A DNA stretch of 64,000 nt from the NCBI RefSeq assembly GCF_001274635.1, contig NZ_LBGV01000001.1, forward strand, positions 3,286,001-3,350,000. The letters run 5' to 3'. Shown piece by piece: positions 16,454 to 25,300 of this stretch (positions within the stretch are counted from its first letter, which is position 1; the number at the start of each line of letters is the position of its first letter). This DNA comes from Persicobacter sp. CCB-QB2. Lineage in GTDB: Bacteria > Bacteroidota > Bacteroidia > Cytophagales > Cyclobacteriaceae. Under the pieces are notes generated by a model. It ran no database searches. It was not told the DNA's origin and saw only the letters and a list, made by a program, of their open reading frames with translations. Position numbers and translations under genes: made by a program.

Positions 16454-18172
16454 CTAATAGACTAAATCAATATTGGTCAATTCCCAGTTGGCGCGTATGG
16501 CAATTTCTTCCGGGTAGATGTAAACGGGCTCGGGACTTTCATTTTTAAGCATATTTCCATACTCCCATACCCCATTTTCATTTTCATCTATCAATAATCT
16601 TAATCGATAGGTGCCAGGCTTAAGGTTTTGGAAGAGATAATCTCCATTTTCAGAGGGCTCCAATTCTTTAACAAGCTTGTAATCCTGACTGAGTGCCTGA
16701 ATTTTATATTTTGGATAGTTGGTTATCACTCTTCCGGCAATACTACCCAAATCTTCCGGTCTTGCCAGGCTAAATTTTTGGGATATGGCCTCAGAAGAAT
16801 CACTTTCCACACTTATAAAAGCGCCTTTTGGCAGGACTAAAGATACTTCTTTAAAAACGATGGGTGAGGGCTGATTGATATAAATACTATCCGCCTTTAA
16901 ACTATCCAGAAAAAGGGTATCCGCAGGTGGAAGAAAAATGGAATCCAATCCAATATTTTTTCGAATGGTCACCTCATTGAAGTTTTCATTCCATTCCAGC
17001 TCTTTTTCGATGTCAATTTGTAAAAAATTGAGGGTATCAAAAGCGAATAACATGGAATCCGGATGTACCTCCCGAATCGGCTTATTAAATCGAATTTTTT
17101 CAGAAAAGTCTGCAGCTACAGGGTTATCATGGTTGGTGTTCACAATTTCCGTTAGAAATTCTCCATATTTTCTCCTTGATTCAGAGAATTTGATGAATAC
17201 TTCAGCAAAACCTTCATTGTTTACGGAGTCTTTTGCAATAATTCTAGCGGCAATACTGTCATTTTCACTTCTTAATTCCGGGTTGAAAAACCTTACTCCA
17301 TTATGCTCTACGCTGAAATCATGCAATACTTTTTCGTCCGGATTTAGAAAATTGACCTCATATTCTGTGACGTATTTATTAAAAATGACGTCAAAATATT
17401 TACCGGAGGGTTTTGCCGAATTCACGTGGAACTCTCGACCATCTACCAATAGTAATTGGAAATCTAAATTCTCCTGGCTTTCTGTTAGCGATAAAGTATC
17501 TGTTAAAAAGGCGGATGGTTCGCTTTCCGCATCATTTAACAGGTTATTATTCGCATCCAGGAAGGCATAGGCCCGGAAATTTCCATTTCTAATGTAGGAT
17601 AATTTATAAAAGCCTTCCTCATCTGTTTTGGCAAAATATTCCGGTTTTCCCGTGAAAATATTTAAAGAATCCGAGACATCGAATAAAACGACAGTCGCTT
17701 CTTTCACCGGAAGACCGGTCATCAACTCGGTTACTTGTCCACTGATTTCCAGAGAATCAATATAATCCCCCGTACTGAAAGCAAATACAGAATTTTTCCA
17801 GGGATTATTCTCATTGATATCCTGTATGGCGTCCTGGAAATTGAAATTGTAGGTGGTATTTTCTTCTAATGGCTCTTCAAAGGTGATGATGAGTGATTTC
17901 TTTTTCATTTTGAAATCATATCGAACATCCGTTTGAGGGGTAATCAGAAGTTTTTGCTTCAGGTTTTTGGGCTGGGTATACTCATCAAAGGTGAAGGCAA
18001 ATTTTTTTCCTCTATAATTGATATCCCCCATTTGTGGGACGGAGGTGACCAGTTTTGGGGGAATCGTATCTTGTTGTCCTCCTATGGGTTGGCGAACATT
18101 GGCACAGGAAGCAATAAAGAAGCCCATGATTCCCGAAGCCAAAATGATATTCGCAATGCTATTTACTTTCAT
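16454..18172 (-). CDS. Lipoprotein with N-terminal bacterial Ig-like domain
   Basis: A 572-residue outer-envelope lipoprotein. The signal peptide ends in a lipobox, GFFIASC, with the lipidated Cys at about residue 23. It is followed by the Bacteroidota-typical IGGQQDTIPPKLVTS. Residues about 35-130 form a Big_5-type Ig-like domain (KFAFTFDEYTQPKNL ... LEENTTYNFNFQDAIQD). A carboxypeptidase-regulatory-like beta domain follows (LEISGQVTELMTGLPVKEATVVLFD). Near the C terminus a second one carries GTYRLRLLIDENENGVW. No catalytic residues are visible. The gene overlaps the upstream methyltransferase gene by 14 bases, so the two are co-transcribed and translationally coupled. Confidence 0.88.
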   Translation of the reverse strand: MKVNSIANIILASGIMGFFIASCANVRQPIGGQQDTIPPKLVTSVPQMGDINYRGKKFAFTFDEYTQPKNLKQKLLITPQTDVRYDFKMKKKSLIITFEEPLEENTTYNFNFQDAIQDINENNPWKNSVFAFSTGDYIDSLEISGQVTELMTGLPVKEATVVLFDVSDSLNIFTGKPEYFAKTDEEGFYKLSYIRNGNFRAYAFLDANNNLLNDAESEPSAFLTDTLSLTESQENLDFQLLLVDGREFHVNSAKPSGKYFDVIFNKYVTEYEVNFLNPDEKVLHDFSVEHNGVRFFNPELRSENDSIAARIIAKDSVNNEGFAEVFIKFSESRRKYGEFLTEIVNTNHDNPVAADFSEKIRFNKPIREVHPDSMLFAFDTLNFLQIDIEKELEWNENFNEVTIRKNIGLDSIFLPPADTLFLDSLKADSIYINQPSPIVFKEVSLVLPKGAFISVESDSSEAISQKFSLARPEDLGSIAGRVITNYPKYKIQALSQDYKLVKELEPSENGDYLFQNLKPGTYRLRLLIDENENGVWEYGNMLKNESPEPVYIYPEEIAIRANWELTNIDLVY

Positions 18173-19040
18173 GCTCCAAGATGTAGATTAAACTACTGAA
18201 ATTATTGTTTTTACGAGCGGCAAGATTTGACTTGAGTCCAGTATAGAATGCTGAAAAATAGTTTTGATGTCCATTTTTATACTGCTCGCTTAACAAACTT
18301 ACATAAAAGGAATCCAATTTCATGGGAATCTTACGGTTGATTTTGAATCCATGATGCTCCGCAAGTAGCTGCATGCTTTTTTGCGAAAAATGGTAAAGAT
18401 GCCTGGGGACATCATAGGCCGCCCAATAGGTACCATAATGTTGGGCATCATAACTCTCCGGATTAGGCACTGCAATAATTAGTTTTCCCGTGGAACGAAG
18501 CTTCTGTTTTAGGGTCTGAAGCGTTTCATTAAGGTCTTCCAGATGCTCCAATACATGCCAAAGGGTAATAATCTCCACTTGTTCAGGACCTAACTCCTTT
18601 ACAGAAGATGCTATTTTTCCTTTCAATACAGGTACATGCTGATTTCTGGCATCCTTGGAAGGTTCTAAACCTTCAATTTCCCAGCCTTTCTTTTGGCAAA
18701 ACTCCAGGAAATGTCCTGTGCCACAACCAAAATCCAGGATGGATTTAGAGGTGGAGGCGTATTGACGAACGAGCTTTTCTTTTCCTCGGAGTGTAAAGAA
18801 TCGCGCAATCTTATATAAAAGTTGCGTTAGGTTTTGTGCCTTGTTGGTATGTGAGATATAACTATCTGCCTGATAATAGGCTCCCAATGCCTCTGGGATG
18901 GGATTAGTGAATTTAAACTGGCAATCATCGCATTGAACAATTTGAAACTGTTCCTGACTGCTGGTAAAATCTTTACAGGCTAAAAAATCAGAAAAATGGC
19001 TGCCCTGACAAACAGGACAGCGCTCTATATTTTTGACCAT
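18159..19040 (-). CDS. Class I SAM-dependent methyltransferase with N-terminal zinc ribbon
   Basis: A 293-residue protein. Residues 8-50 hold two CxxC pairs, CPVC and CDDC, consistent with a small zinc ribbon. The Rossmann methyltransferase domain follows, with SAM motif I ILDFGCGTGHFLEF near residue 96, then a typical motif near IITLWHVLEHLEDLNETL and LIIAVPNPESYDAQHYGTYW. This architecture is common in methyltransferases of surface-polysaccharide or small-molecule modification; the substrate here is unknown. Its 3' end overlaps the start of the lipoprotein gene. A parS-like sequence (GTTTTCCCGTGGAACG, about 18482) lies within the coding sequence. Confidence 0.9.
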   Translation of the reverse strand: MVKNIERCPVCQGSHFSDFLACKDFTSSQEQFQIVQCDDCQFKFTNPIPEALGAYYQADSYISHTNKAQNLTQLLYKIARFFTLRGKEKLVRQYASTSKSILDFGCGTGHFLEFCQKKGWEIEGLEPSKDARNQHVPVLKGKIASSVKELGPEQVEIITLWHVLEHLEDLNETLQTLKQKLRSTGKLIIAVPNPESYDAQHYGTYWAAYDVPRHLYHFSQKSMQLLAEHHGFKINRKIPMKLDSFYVSLLSEQYKNGHQNYFSAFYTGLKSNLAARKNNNFSSLIYILEHESK

Positions 19041-19061
19041 AGGTATGCGGATCGAAAGAAA

Positions 19062-19077
19062 TGTTTCCCGTGGAAAA
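19062..19077. promoter_or_regulatory. Degenerate parS-like site after mnmG
   Basis: TGTTTCCCGTGGAAAA, an imperfect dyad related to the two sites upstream of mnmG. It lies between mnmG and the methyltransferase gene. Confidence 0.35.
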
Positions 19078-19082
19078 TCTAT

Positions 19083-20948
19083 TTATTTCCCAAGATACAC
19101 CATCAAAACGGAAATATCAGCAGGAGAAACGCCACTAATTCTCGAGGCTTGTCCTAATGTTTGTGGACGCATATTACTTAGTTTCTCCTGAGCTTCTTTG
19201 GAAAGGGCTTTGATTGCACGATAATCAATAGAATCTTTGATATACAAGTTTTCCATATTATCCATTTTCTCGGCCATCTTCTGCTCCTTATCGATATAAG
19301 TATCGTATTTGATCAGAATTTCCGCCTGCTCTTTATTGATGCGGTCATAATTATTCATTTCCACTTCAAATTCAGGGGTAATCACACTGACTTGTTCCAT
19401 GGAAAGTTCCGGACGCTTCAATAGTCGGTAAGCCGATTGAGATTCCTTTAAAGTTGCCGAATTCATAGACTCTAATTGCGCATTGGCTTTTGTCGGTTTG
19501 AATTTGGTCGTCTTTAAGGTATGAATCAGCTCTTCTACATTTTGCTTACGCTGAACCATTTTATCAAATCGCTCTTGTGTCGCCAAGCCTATTTGATGCC
19601 CTTTTTCAGTAAGACGAAGATCTGCATTGTCCTGGCGTAATAGGATACGATACTCTGCACGTGAAGTGAACATTCTGTAAGGCTCTTGCGTGCCCTTGTT
19701 CACCAAATCATCGATTAATACGCCGATGTATGCATCTGAGCGTTTCAAAATCAATGGATCTTCTTCTTTTACACGAAGGGAAGCGTTGATACCAGCCATT
19801 AAACCTTGCGCTCCCGCTTCTTCATATCCTGTCGTTCCGTTAATCTGACCAGCGAAATATAAATTTTTCACTAATCTGGTTTCCAGAGAGGTATGAAGTT
19901 GTGTTGGTGGGAAGAAATCATATTCAATGGCATATCCCGGACGGAACATTTTCACCTGCTCAAATCCTTCAATTTGACGCAAAGCTTTCATCTGTACATC
20001 CTCAGGCAAAGAGGAGGAGAATCCATTAACATAAATTTCTACCGTATTCCATCCTTCCGGTTCTACGAATATCTGATGACGATCACGCTCAGCAAAGCGG
20101 TTGATTTTATCTTCAATAGAAGGACAATAACGCGGGCCCAAACCCTGAATGCGGCCATTAAACATCGGTGAACGATCAAAACCTTCCTTTAATGTTTCGT
20201 GAACTGCAGAATTGGTATAAGTGATATAGCAGGAACGCTGCTTTTGCAAAGGTTGCGTTTCATCACTGAAGGAGAATTTGTAAGGGCTTTCATCTCCGGC
20301 TTGTTCGGTCATGGCTGCCCAATTAAGGCTTCGCCCATCTACCCGTGGAGGGGTTCCGGTTTTCATTCGTCCGGCTTCCATTCCCAATTCAACCAATTGT
20401 TCGGTAATACCAGAAGCAGAACCTTCTCCCGCACGGCCACCCCCAAATTGTTTTTCTCCAATGTGAATGGTGCCATTCAGGAATGTTCCGTTGGTCAGAA
20501 CAACCGTTTTGGCCGGAATTTCCAAACCTAAACTCGTTACGACTCCTTTGACCTGTCCGTTCTTAATGACTAAGCCTTTGACCATTTCTTGCCAGAAATC
20601 TAGATTTTCCGTTTGTTCCAAACGTAATCTCCATTCTTCTGCAAATTTCATGCGGTCGTTCTGTGTACGTGGACTCCACATAGCAGGACCTTTGGAACGG
20701 TTAAGCATGCGGAATTGAATCATCGATTTATCGGTGATAATTCCCATTTGACCGCCCAAGGCATCTATTTCACGTACAATTTGTCCTTTTGCTACTCCAC
20801 CTACTGCAGGATTGCAGGACATCTGTGCGATCGTATTCATATTCATCGTTACCAACAGGGTCTTCATTCCCATATTGGCAGCTGCCGCGGCAGCTTCGCA
20901 GCCGGCGTGTCCGGCTCCTACCACGATCACATCATATTCAGTAAACAT
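19083..20948 (-). CDS. mnmG: tRNA uridine-5-carboxymethylaminomethyl modification enzyme MnmG (GidA)
   Basis: MnmG, with MnmE, installs the cmnm5 group at wobble U34 of certain tRNAs. It is a 621-residue FAD protein. The FAD-binding [17 protein letters not shown] is near the N terminus. Other family signatures are [51 protein letters not shown] and [17 protein letters not shown]. The C-terminal helical tail ends [17 protein letters not shown], the MnmE-contact region. Length and motifs are complete. In many bacteria this gene borders oriC, which fits the DnaA boxes 3-5 kb away and the parS-like sites just upstream. Confidence 0.98.
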   Translation of the reverse strand: MFTEYDVIVVGAGHAGCEAAAAAANMGMKTLLVTMNMNTIAQMSCNPAVGGVAKGQIVREIDALGGQMGIITDKSMIQFRMLNRSKGPAMWSPRTQNDRMKFAEEWRLRLEQTENLDFWQEMVKGLVIKNGQVKGVVTSLGLEIPAKTVVLTNGTFLNGTIHIGEKQFGGGRAGEGSASGITEQLVELGMEAGRMKTGTPPRVDGRSLNWAAMTEQAGDESPYKFSFSDETQPLQKQRSCYITYTNSAVHETLKEGFDRSPMFNGRIQGLGPRYCPSIEDKINRFAERDRHQIFVEPEGWNTVEIYVNGFSSSLPEDVQMKALRQIEGFEQVKMFRPGYAIEYDFFPPTQLHTSLETRLVKNLYFAGQINGTTGYEEAGAQGLMAGINASLRVKEEDPLILKRSDAYIGVLIDDLVNKGTQEPYRMFTSRAEYRILLRQDNADLRLTEKGHQIGLATQERFDKMVQRKQNVEELIHTLKTTKFKPTKANAQLESMNSATLKESQSAYRLLKRPELSMEQVSVITPEFEVEMNNYDRINKEQAEILIKYDTYIDKEQKMAEKMDNMENLYIKDSIDYRAIKALSKEAQEKLSNMRPQTLGQASRISGVSPADISVLMVYLGK

Positions 20949-21001
20949 AGGCTTTCCCTTTGTTTTATATTCTAATGGATGCTAATCTGTTTTAAAACAA
21001 A

Positions 21002-21017
21002 TGTTCCACGTGGAACC
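21002..21017. promoter_or_regulatory. parS site (ParB/Spo0J binding)
   Basis: TGTTCCACGTGGAACC is a near-perfect palindrome, one or two changes from the broadly conserved parS 16-mer. It lies about 55 bases upstream of the mnmG start. Confidence 0.8.
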
Positions 21018-21038
21018 TCATTTTTATGATAAAATGAA

Positions 21039-21054
21039 TGTTTCACGTGGAACA
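21039..21054. promoter_or_regulatory. parS site (ParB/Spo0J binding)
   Basis: TGTTTCACGTGGAACA differs from the canonical TGTTTCACGTGAAACA at one base. It is 21 bases from the neighbouring site, in the spacer between ybeY and mnmG. Confidence 0.85.
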
Positions 21055-21081
21055 TTTTGATTTTCAAATGTTTGTGCAAAT

Positions 21082-21519
21082 TTAAGCAAAAGAATCCTCA
21101 AAAAGCGCAATTGCTTCATTTTCTTTTGCCCGCATTGTCGCTGCCTCCTCTTCGGTTTTGTCTTTGTATCCTAAAAGATGCAAGACACCATGAATAATAA
21201 CCCTTTTCAATTCTTGTTCAAAAGGTACATTCAGACTCAAGGCATTATCTTTTATTCGCTCTACACTGACGAATATATCAGACTCAATAAAGCCAGGGGT
21301 TTCACTATTGTCAAAAGTAATGATATCCGTATAGGTGTCGTGATTCAGATATTCGACGTTGATTTTATACAAATACTCATCACTACAAAAGATAAAATTG
21401 ATTTCCTCTAATTCAAATCCCTCATTTTCAATTACCTGATTAATCCATGCTCGGCTGGAAATAAGCTGGTCTACATCGAATTCAACATCCTCTGTGAAAA
21501 AATTAATTTGATCTTCCAT
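21082..21519 (-). CDS. ybeY: Endoribonuclease YbeY (16S rRNA maturation)
   Basis: YbeY is a metal-dependent RNase acting in 16S rRNA 3'-end maturation and ribosome quality control. The 145-residue product carries the signature HGVLHLLGYKDKT. Two His ligands are present, but the third His of the usual HGxLHLxGYDH motif is replaced by the KD found in Bacteroidota versions. YLNHDTYTDIITFDNS is the conserved strand region upstream. The start codon overlaps the stop of the upstream ATPase gene (both touch 21519), so the genes are translationally coupled. Confidence 0.95.
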   Translation of the reverse strand: MEDQINFFTEDVEFDVDQLISSRAWINQVIENEGFELEEINFIFCSDEYLYKINVEYLNHDTYTDIITFDNSETPGFIESDIFVSVERIKDNALSLNVPFEQELKRVIIHGVLHLLGYKDKTEEEAATMRAKENEAIALFEDSFA

Positions 21520-21929
21520 TAATTGATATAAAATGATAACTCCACTTTTCTCCCCTCCTCCTTGAACTCAACCTCATCACAAAGATGTTTGATCAGGAAA
21601 ATTCCTCTACCATGTGGTTGGTCAATATTTTCTGGCGCTGTCGGATCTGGCAGATCATTATAATCAAAACCGTTTCCTTCATCTTCCACTGTAAATTTTA
21701 CAGCTTCATTATTATGATGCACCGTGAGGGTAACGTTCTTTTCCTTATCAAATTTGTTGCCATGTTGAATGGCATTATTGACAGATTCAGTAATGGCAAT
21801 CATAATATTACCATAAATGTCATCATCGAGTTGGTATTTGTCTTTGGTATTATCGATAAAGCTCTCGACAATTCTAATATTTTCACTCAAAGATGGGATT
21901 TCAATTTTGATCGATTCCATTATCATCAC
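21519..21929 (-). CDS. RsbW-like serine-kinase/ATP-binding protein (GHKL)
   Basis: A 136-residue GHKL ATPase of the anti-sigma-factor (RsbW/SpoIIAB) type. The N box is ITESVNNAIQHGNK, the G1 box VEDEGNGFDY, and the G2-type glycine loop GRGIFLIKHLCDEVEF. There is no sensor or phosphoacceptor domain. Such proteins act in partner-switching pathways with STAS antagonists and PP2C phosphatases; no partner gene is adjacent. The start at 21929 gives a 4-base overlap with the upstream gene's stop. An alternative ATG three codons later (MESIKIEIPSL) is possible. It is co-transcribed with ybeY. Confidence 0.9.
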   Translation of the reverse strand: MMIMESIKIEIPSLSENIRIVESFIDNTKDKYQLDDDIYGNIMIAITESVNNAIQHGNKFDKEKNVTLTVHHNNEAVKFTVEDEGNGFDYNDLPDPTAPENIDQPHGRGIFLIKHLCDEVEFKEEGRKVELSFYIN

Positions 21930-24900
21930 CGGATATTGTTGTTCTCTAACCTTTTGAAATATTGATTGACCTCTTTTTTATAATAAGGGTTGAGCTTTAA
22001 AGGAATAGTCTTTAATCGCTCGAGTTCTTTCTGTTTTTGACGGATATACTCCTCGATAGCCTCCGGTACCTGTTGATCATAATTTTTAGCAGTTTCTCCT
22101 TCACGTTCGTCATCCAGACGATCTTCCCGATCTGCTTTTTCAGACTCTAAAAGTCTGGTCATAATCTCTTCCTGGCGGTTGATCATTTTATTGGTCAATT
22201 GTTTATTGACTAGATCAAGTTCTGTTTCCTCCATTTTTTCAATGGCATCTTTCAGTTCTTTTCCTCCCCCACCATTGGCTTTTTTCTCAGCTTCTTCAAG
22301 CGCCCTGCGAATCTCTTCCTGTTCTTGAGCTAATTTAGCAACTTCTTCTGACAATTGTCTGCCTGATTTACCACTCTTTTTCAAATCATTAATTTTTTGA
22401 TTCAATTGCTGTTGCAATTGACTTAATGAAGGAGTCGGCATAGGCTGATTGGATTGCTGTCCGGAAGAATTCCCCATCATTTCAGACATTTGTTGCTGCA
22501 TTTGAGAAAGCACATCGTCTAATAGCAGGGCTAAATTATTCATGGAGGTCATCGCAAACTGTTGCTCGCTTAACGCATTACCTTTTTTTCTTTCCTTAAT
22601 ATAATTAGAAGCTTCGTCTAAATGGCTATTTAGGTCATTTAATTCTCTGGTCACAAAGGAAGAAATTTGAAAAACTCTTTCAGCCAGTGATTTGAGGGAG
22701 TCCTGAACAATTTTACTGTCATTCTGGATTTTGATTTGTTCCTGGCTCAGGTTCACAAATCGGGGGTCACTTTGTCGGGTTTTTCTAAAATCCTTCATGA
22801 CCTGTTCCTGATTGAAGGACAGGTGGATCAAATTATTGAGAATATGTCTAAGGTTATTCATATTCTCCTGCACCATTTGCATTTCCATGCTTTGCTGCAT
22901 TTGTTCCATCTTCTGCTTCATTTTTTGCAGATTCTGACTGATTTGTTGCTGGGACTGCTGCGCTTGTTTTTTCTTTTTTTGCTCTGCAGCTTCCTGAAAC
23001 TGTTCTTGTCCTTTTTGGATGTTCTGCTCTTCCTGTGCCATATCAGGCAAAGCATTGGGACGTTTTAGATCATTATTTATTTTTTGGAGTTCATTCAGGT
23101 CTTTTTCCATTTCCTTGAATTCCTGATCCAGTTTTTCCTGTTCTTTGGCAATCTCCTCTAATTCATTCTTGGAGGCCTCTTCCGTTTTCTCGTTCAGTTT
23201 GGATTGTTCATCCTCTAATTCCTGCAACTGTTTGGTGATTTCGTCTGCCTTGAAATCAAATTTCATTCTTTTAAATAGTTCCAGGGTACGCTCCAGTTCT
23301 TCCTCCAGATTACTTTCTTTTTGCTCAATTTCTTTGAGCTTATCCTGAATCTGATCCATGTCCTGAGCTTGCTCCTCCATTAATTGCTGTAGCTCTTCAT
23401 AGAGTTTTTTGGTTTCTTCATCCAAAAGGTCATCCATTAACTCCTGCAGCTTGGCGACCTTTTCTTTGATGGATTCATTCTTTTGTTCCTCAAAACGGTT
23501 TCTCCTTTCCACTTCTTTTTGGTGTTCCTCCTGAAGCTCTTTCAAACTGTTGTTGAGCTCTTCCCGTTTTTTGATCAAGTCATCAATTTGCTGTTTATCC
23601 TGCCAGCTAAGGGATTTTTTTGATTTCAATTTTTGCTCAATATTCTTAAGCTCGTTTCTGACCTGCTTCGCCTGCTCAATATTTTTGTCAATGGATTTTT
23701 CATTATTGGCACTTCCCTCGGCCAATTTTTCCTTCAAATCATCTTTGGTAGGGACTTTAAAGGTGTAGATGCCCGTTTTGGTTGTTTTCGGACCATTGAT
23801 TTGGTCATTATCAGTTACCTGAAGGTAATATTCCATTTTCTGCTCAGAAGATAATTGCAGGGTATCCAGTGGCCAATTGAGGTAAAAGCCCTGGGTAGTT
23901 TTGCTACGATCTATAGGTAGGGAATGGGTTTTAAAGGAAGATTTTGAATTGGTTCTGTATTTAAGGGATAAATATTTGAGCCCATGATCATCACTGATAT
24001 TTCCTCCCAAAATAATGTAATTGAAAAGAACGGTATCCTGAAACTGCTCCAGACTGATTTTGGGATATTCATCCTTGATCACGTTGACTTGATAAATTAC
24101 CGGATCATTATTTTTGCCATATTCATTTTCCAGCTTGATTTCATAGCGATCTGATATGTGCAATGATTTCTCTAATTCAAATCCGTCCTTATTAGCGCTT
24201 AAAGCATAAACGGTGTCCTCATTTTGGAAATGCATTTCCATAGATCTGGTATCGGGTGCTAGAAATGACCATTTGACCTTAGTCCCTTCCGGTACCTCAA
24301 AATTACCTGTATTGGCAATATAATCTGTTTCTCTGCCCAGATAGGCTGGATATTCCAGGCTGACTTCGAAGTTCTTGATTTTAGGGCGAGGCACAACTTT
24401 TACTTTATACACGCTGGAGGAAAACCCGGCTGCCTCGAATTGAAATTCCTGATTCTGCTGAATTTTATTAAAGGTGTATTGAAAGTCAGTATTGGAGGTT
24501 TGCTTAAGTTTAAATTTCCGGTCTGCAGTTTTTAAGTATACCTGCGCTGGCACCGTTTTTCCGGAAATATTAAGGTCAACGGTAAAGTCTTCATTTCTAA
24601 AGGCGATAAGCTTTTGATTTTTTAGATTAAAATCAAAAAGGGCCTCCGGGGCAAAAGTCTCATCATAACGCACAATCCTTTTGGTACTTTCCGTAAAAAA
24701 CTGTGGGACGAAAAGTAAAATGGCAATAATGATGACAGATGGAATATAAAGATACTTTAAATACTGCTTATTTTTTTTTATGGGAACGGCCTCCTGAAAA
24801 TCATATTGATCCAGCTGATTTTCTTTTTGATCAATAGAGGCTTTGATTAAGTCGTTTGACCCGGAATAATTACCTTTTAATTGAATAAGGTTCAGTAAAC

Positions 24901-25225
24901 GATCTCCAATATTAGGTAAAAAGGAGCCGATGTTTTGCGCTGCTTCCTGATCGCTGATAGGCTTTCTTAATCCAAGCAGGTGTAATAAAGGATTAAGAAT
25001 AAAGTAGAGGAAGTTACCGATAAGTATGGCAATAAAGCCATAGAACAGGACCGCCCGGACTGTTGAGCCGAATCTACTGGTGAACTCAAAAGTATTAAAG
25101 AGTAAAAAGGCGGTTGCAACTATGGTAAAAGAAAAAATACTACCCTTTAGTAACTGATTAAGGTAGTATTTCTTTTTATAGCCAGAAAGCTTTTGGTCAA
25201 GCTTAGCTCGATGATTATTGGTCAT
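21926..25225 (-). CDS. DUF4175 family membrane protein with long coiled coil
   Basis: A 1099-residue protein. Two hydrophobic segments near the N terminus (about 28-48 and 58-80) and one about 155-175 anchor it in the inner membrane. A beta-rich extracytoplasmic region of about 300 residues follows. The second half is a very long Glu/Gln/Lys-rich coiled coil, including KLKEIEQKESNLEEELERTL and the low-complexity QKKKKQAQQSQQQISQNLQK. The architecture matches Bacteroidota DUF4175 proteins, whose role is unknown. It overlaps the downstream ATPase gene by 4 bases and is the first gene of the DUF4175-rsbW-like-ybeY operon. Confidence 0.88.
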   Translation of the reverse strand: MTNNHRAKLDQKLSGYKKKYYLNQLLKGSIFSFTIVATAFLLFNTFEFTSRFGSTVRAVLFYGFIAILIGNFLYFILNPLLHLLGLRKPISDQEAAQNIGSFLPNIGDRLLNLIQLKGNYSGSNDLIKASIDQKENQLDQYDFQEAVPIKKNKQYLKYLYIPSVIIIAILLFVPQFFTESTKRIVRYDETFAPEALFDFNLKNQKLIAFRNEDFTVDLNISGKTVPAQVYLKTADRKFKLKQTSNTDFQYTFNKIQQNQEFQFEAAGFSSSVYKVKVVPRPKIKNFEVSLEYPAYLGRETDYIANTGNFEVPEGTKVKWSFLAPDTRSMEMHFQNEDTVYALSANKDGFELEKSLHISDRYEIKLENEYGKNNDPVIYQVNVIKDEYPKISLEQFQDTVLFNYIILGGNISDDHGLKYLSLKYRTNSKSSFKTHSLPIDRSKTTQGFYLNWPLDTLQLSSEQKMEYYLQVTDNDQINGPKTTKTGIYTFKVPTKDDLKEKLAEGSANNEKSIDKNIEQAKQVRNELKNIEQKLKSKKSLSWQDKQQIDDLIKKREELNNSLKELQEEHQKEVERRNRFEEQKNESIKEKVAKLQELMDDLLDEETKKLYEELQQLMEEQAQDMDQIQDKLKEIEQKESNLEEELERTLELFKRMKFDFKADEITKQLQELEDEQSKLNEKTEEASKNELEEIAKEQEKLDQEFKEMEKDLNELQKINNDLKRPNALPDMAQEEQNIQKGQEQFQEAAEQKKKKQAQQSQQQISQNLQKMKQKMEQMQQSMEMQMVQENMNNLRHILNNLIHLSFNQEQVMKDFRKTRQSDPRFVNLSQEQIKIQNDSKIVQDSLKSLAERVFQISSFVTRELNDLNSHLDEASNYIKERKKGNALSEQQFAMTSMNNLALLLDDVLSQMQQQMSEMMGNSSGQQSNQPMPTPSLSQLQQQLNQKINDLKKSGKSGRQLSEEVAKLAQEQEEIRRALEEAEKKANGGGGKELKDAIEKMEETELDLVNKQLTNKMINRQEEIMTRLLESEKADREDRLDDEREGETAKNYDQQVPEAIEEYIRQKQKELERLKTIPLKLNPYYKKEVNQYFKRLENNNIR

Positions 25226-25300
25226 ATTTTAGTTCATTATCAGCTTTCTTTAATAAACGGAAACCGTTTAGAAGGAGCTAAAAATAATGCATAAAATCAT

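Noticed and set aside
16285..16548. 87-residue plus-strand frame in the origin spacer
   Set aside because: It overlaps the 3' end of the lipoprotein gene on the opposite strand, has no ribosome site and no recognisable motif.
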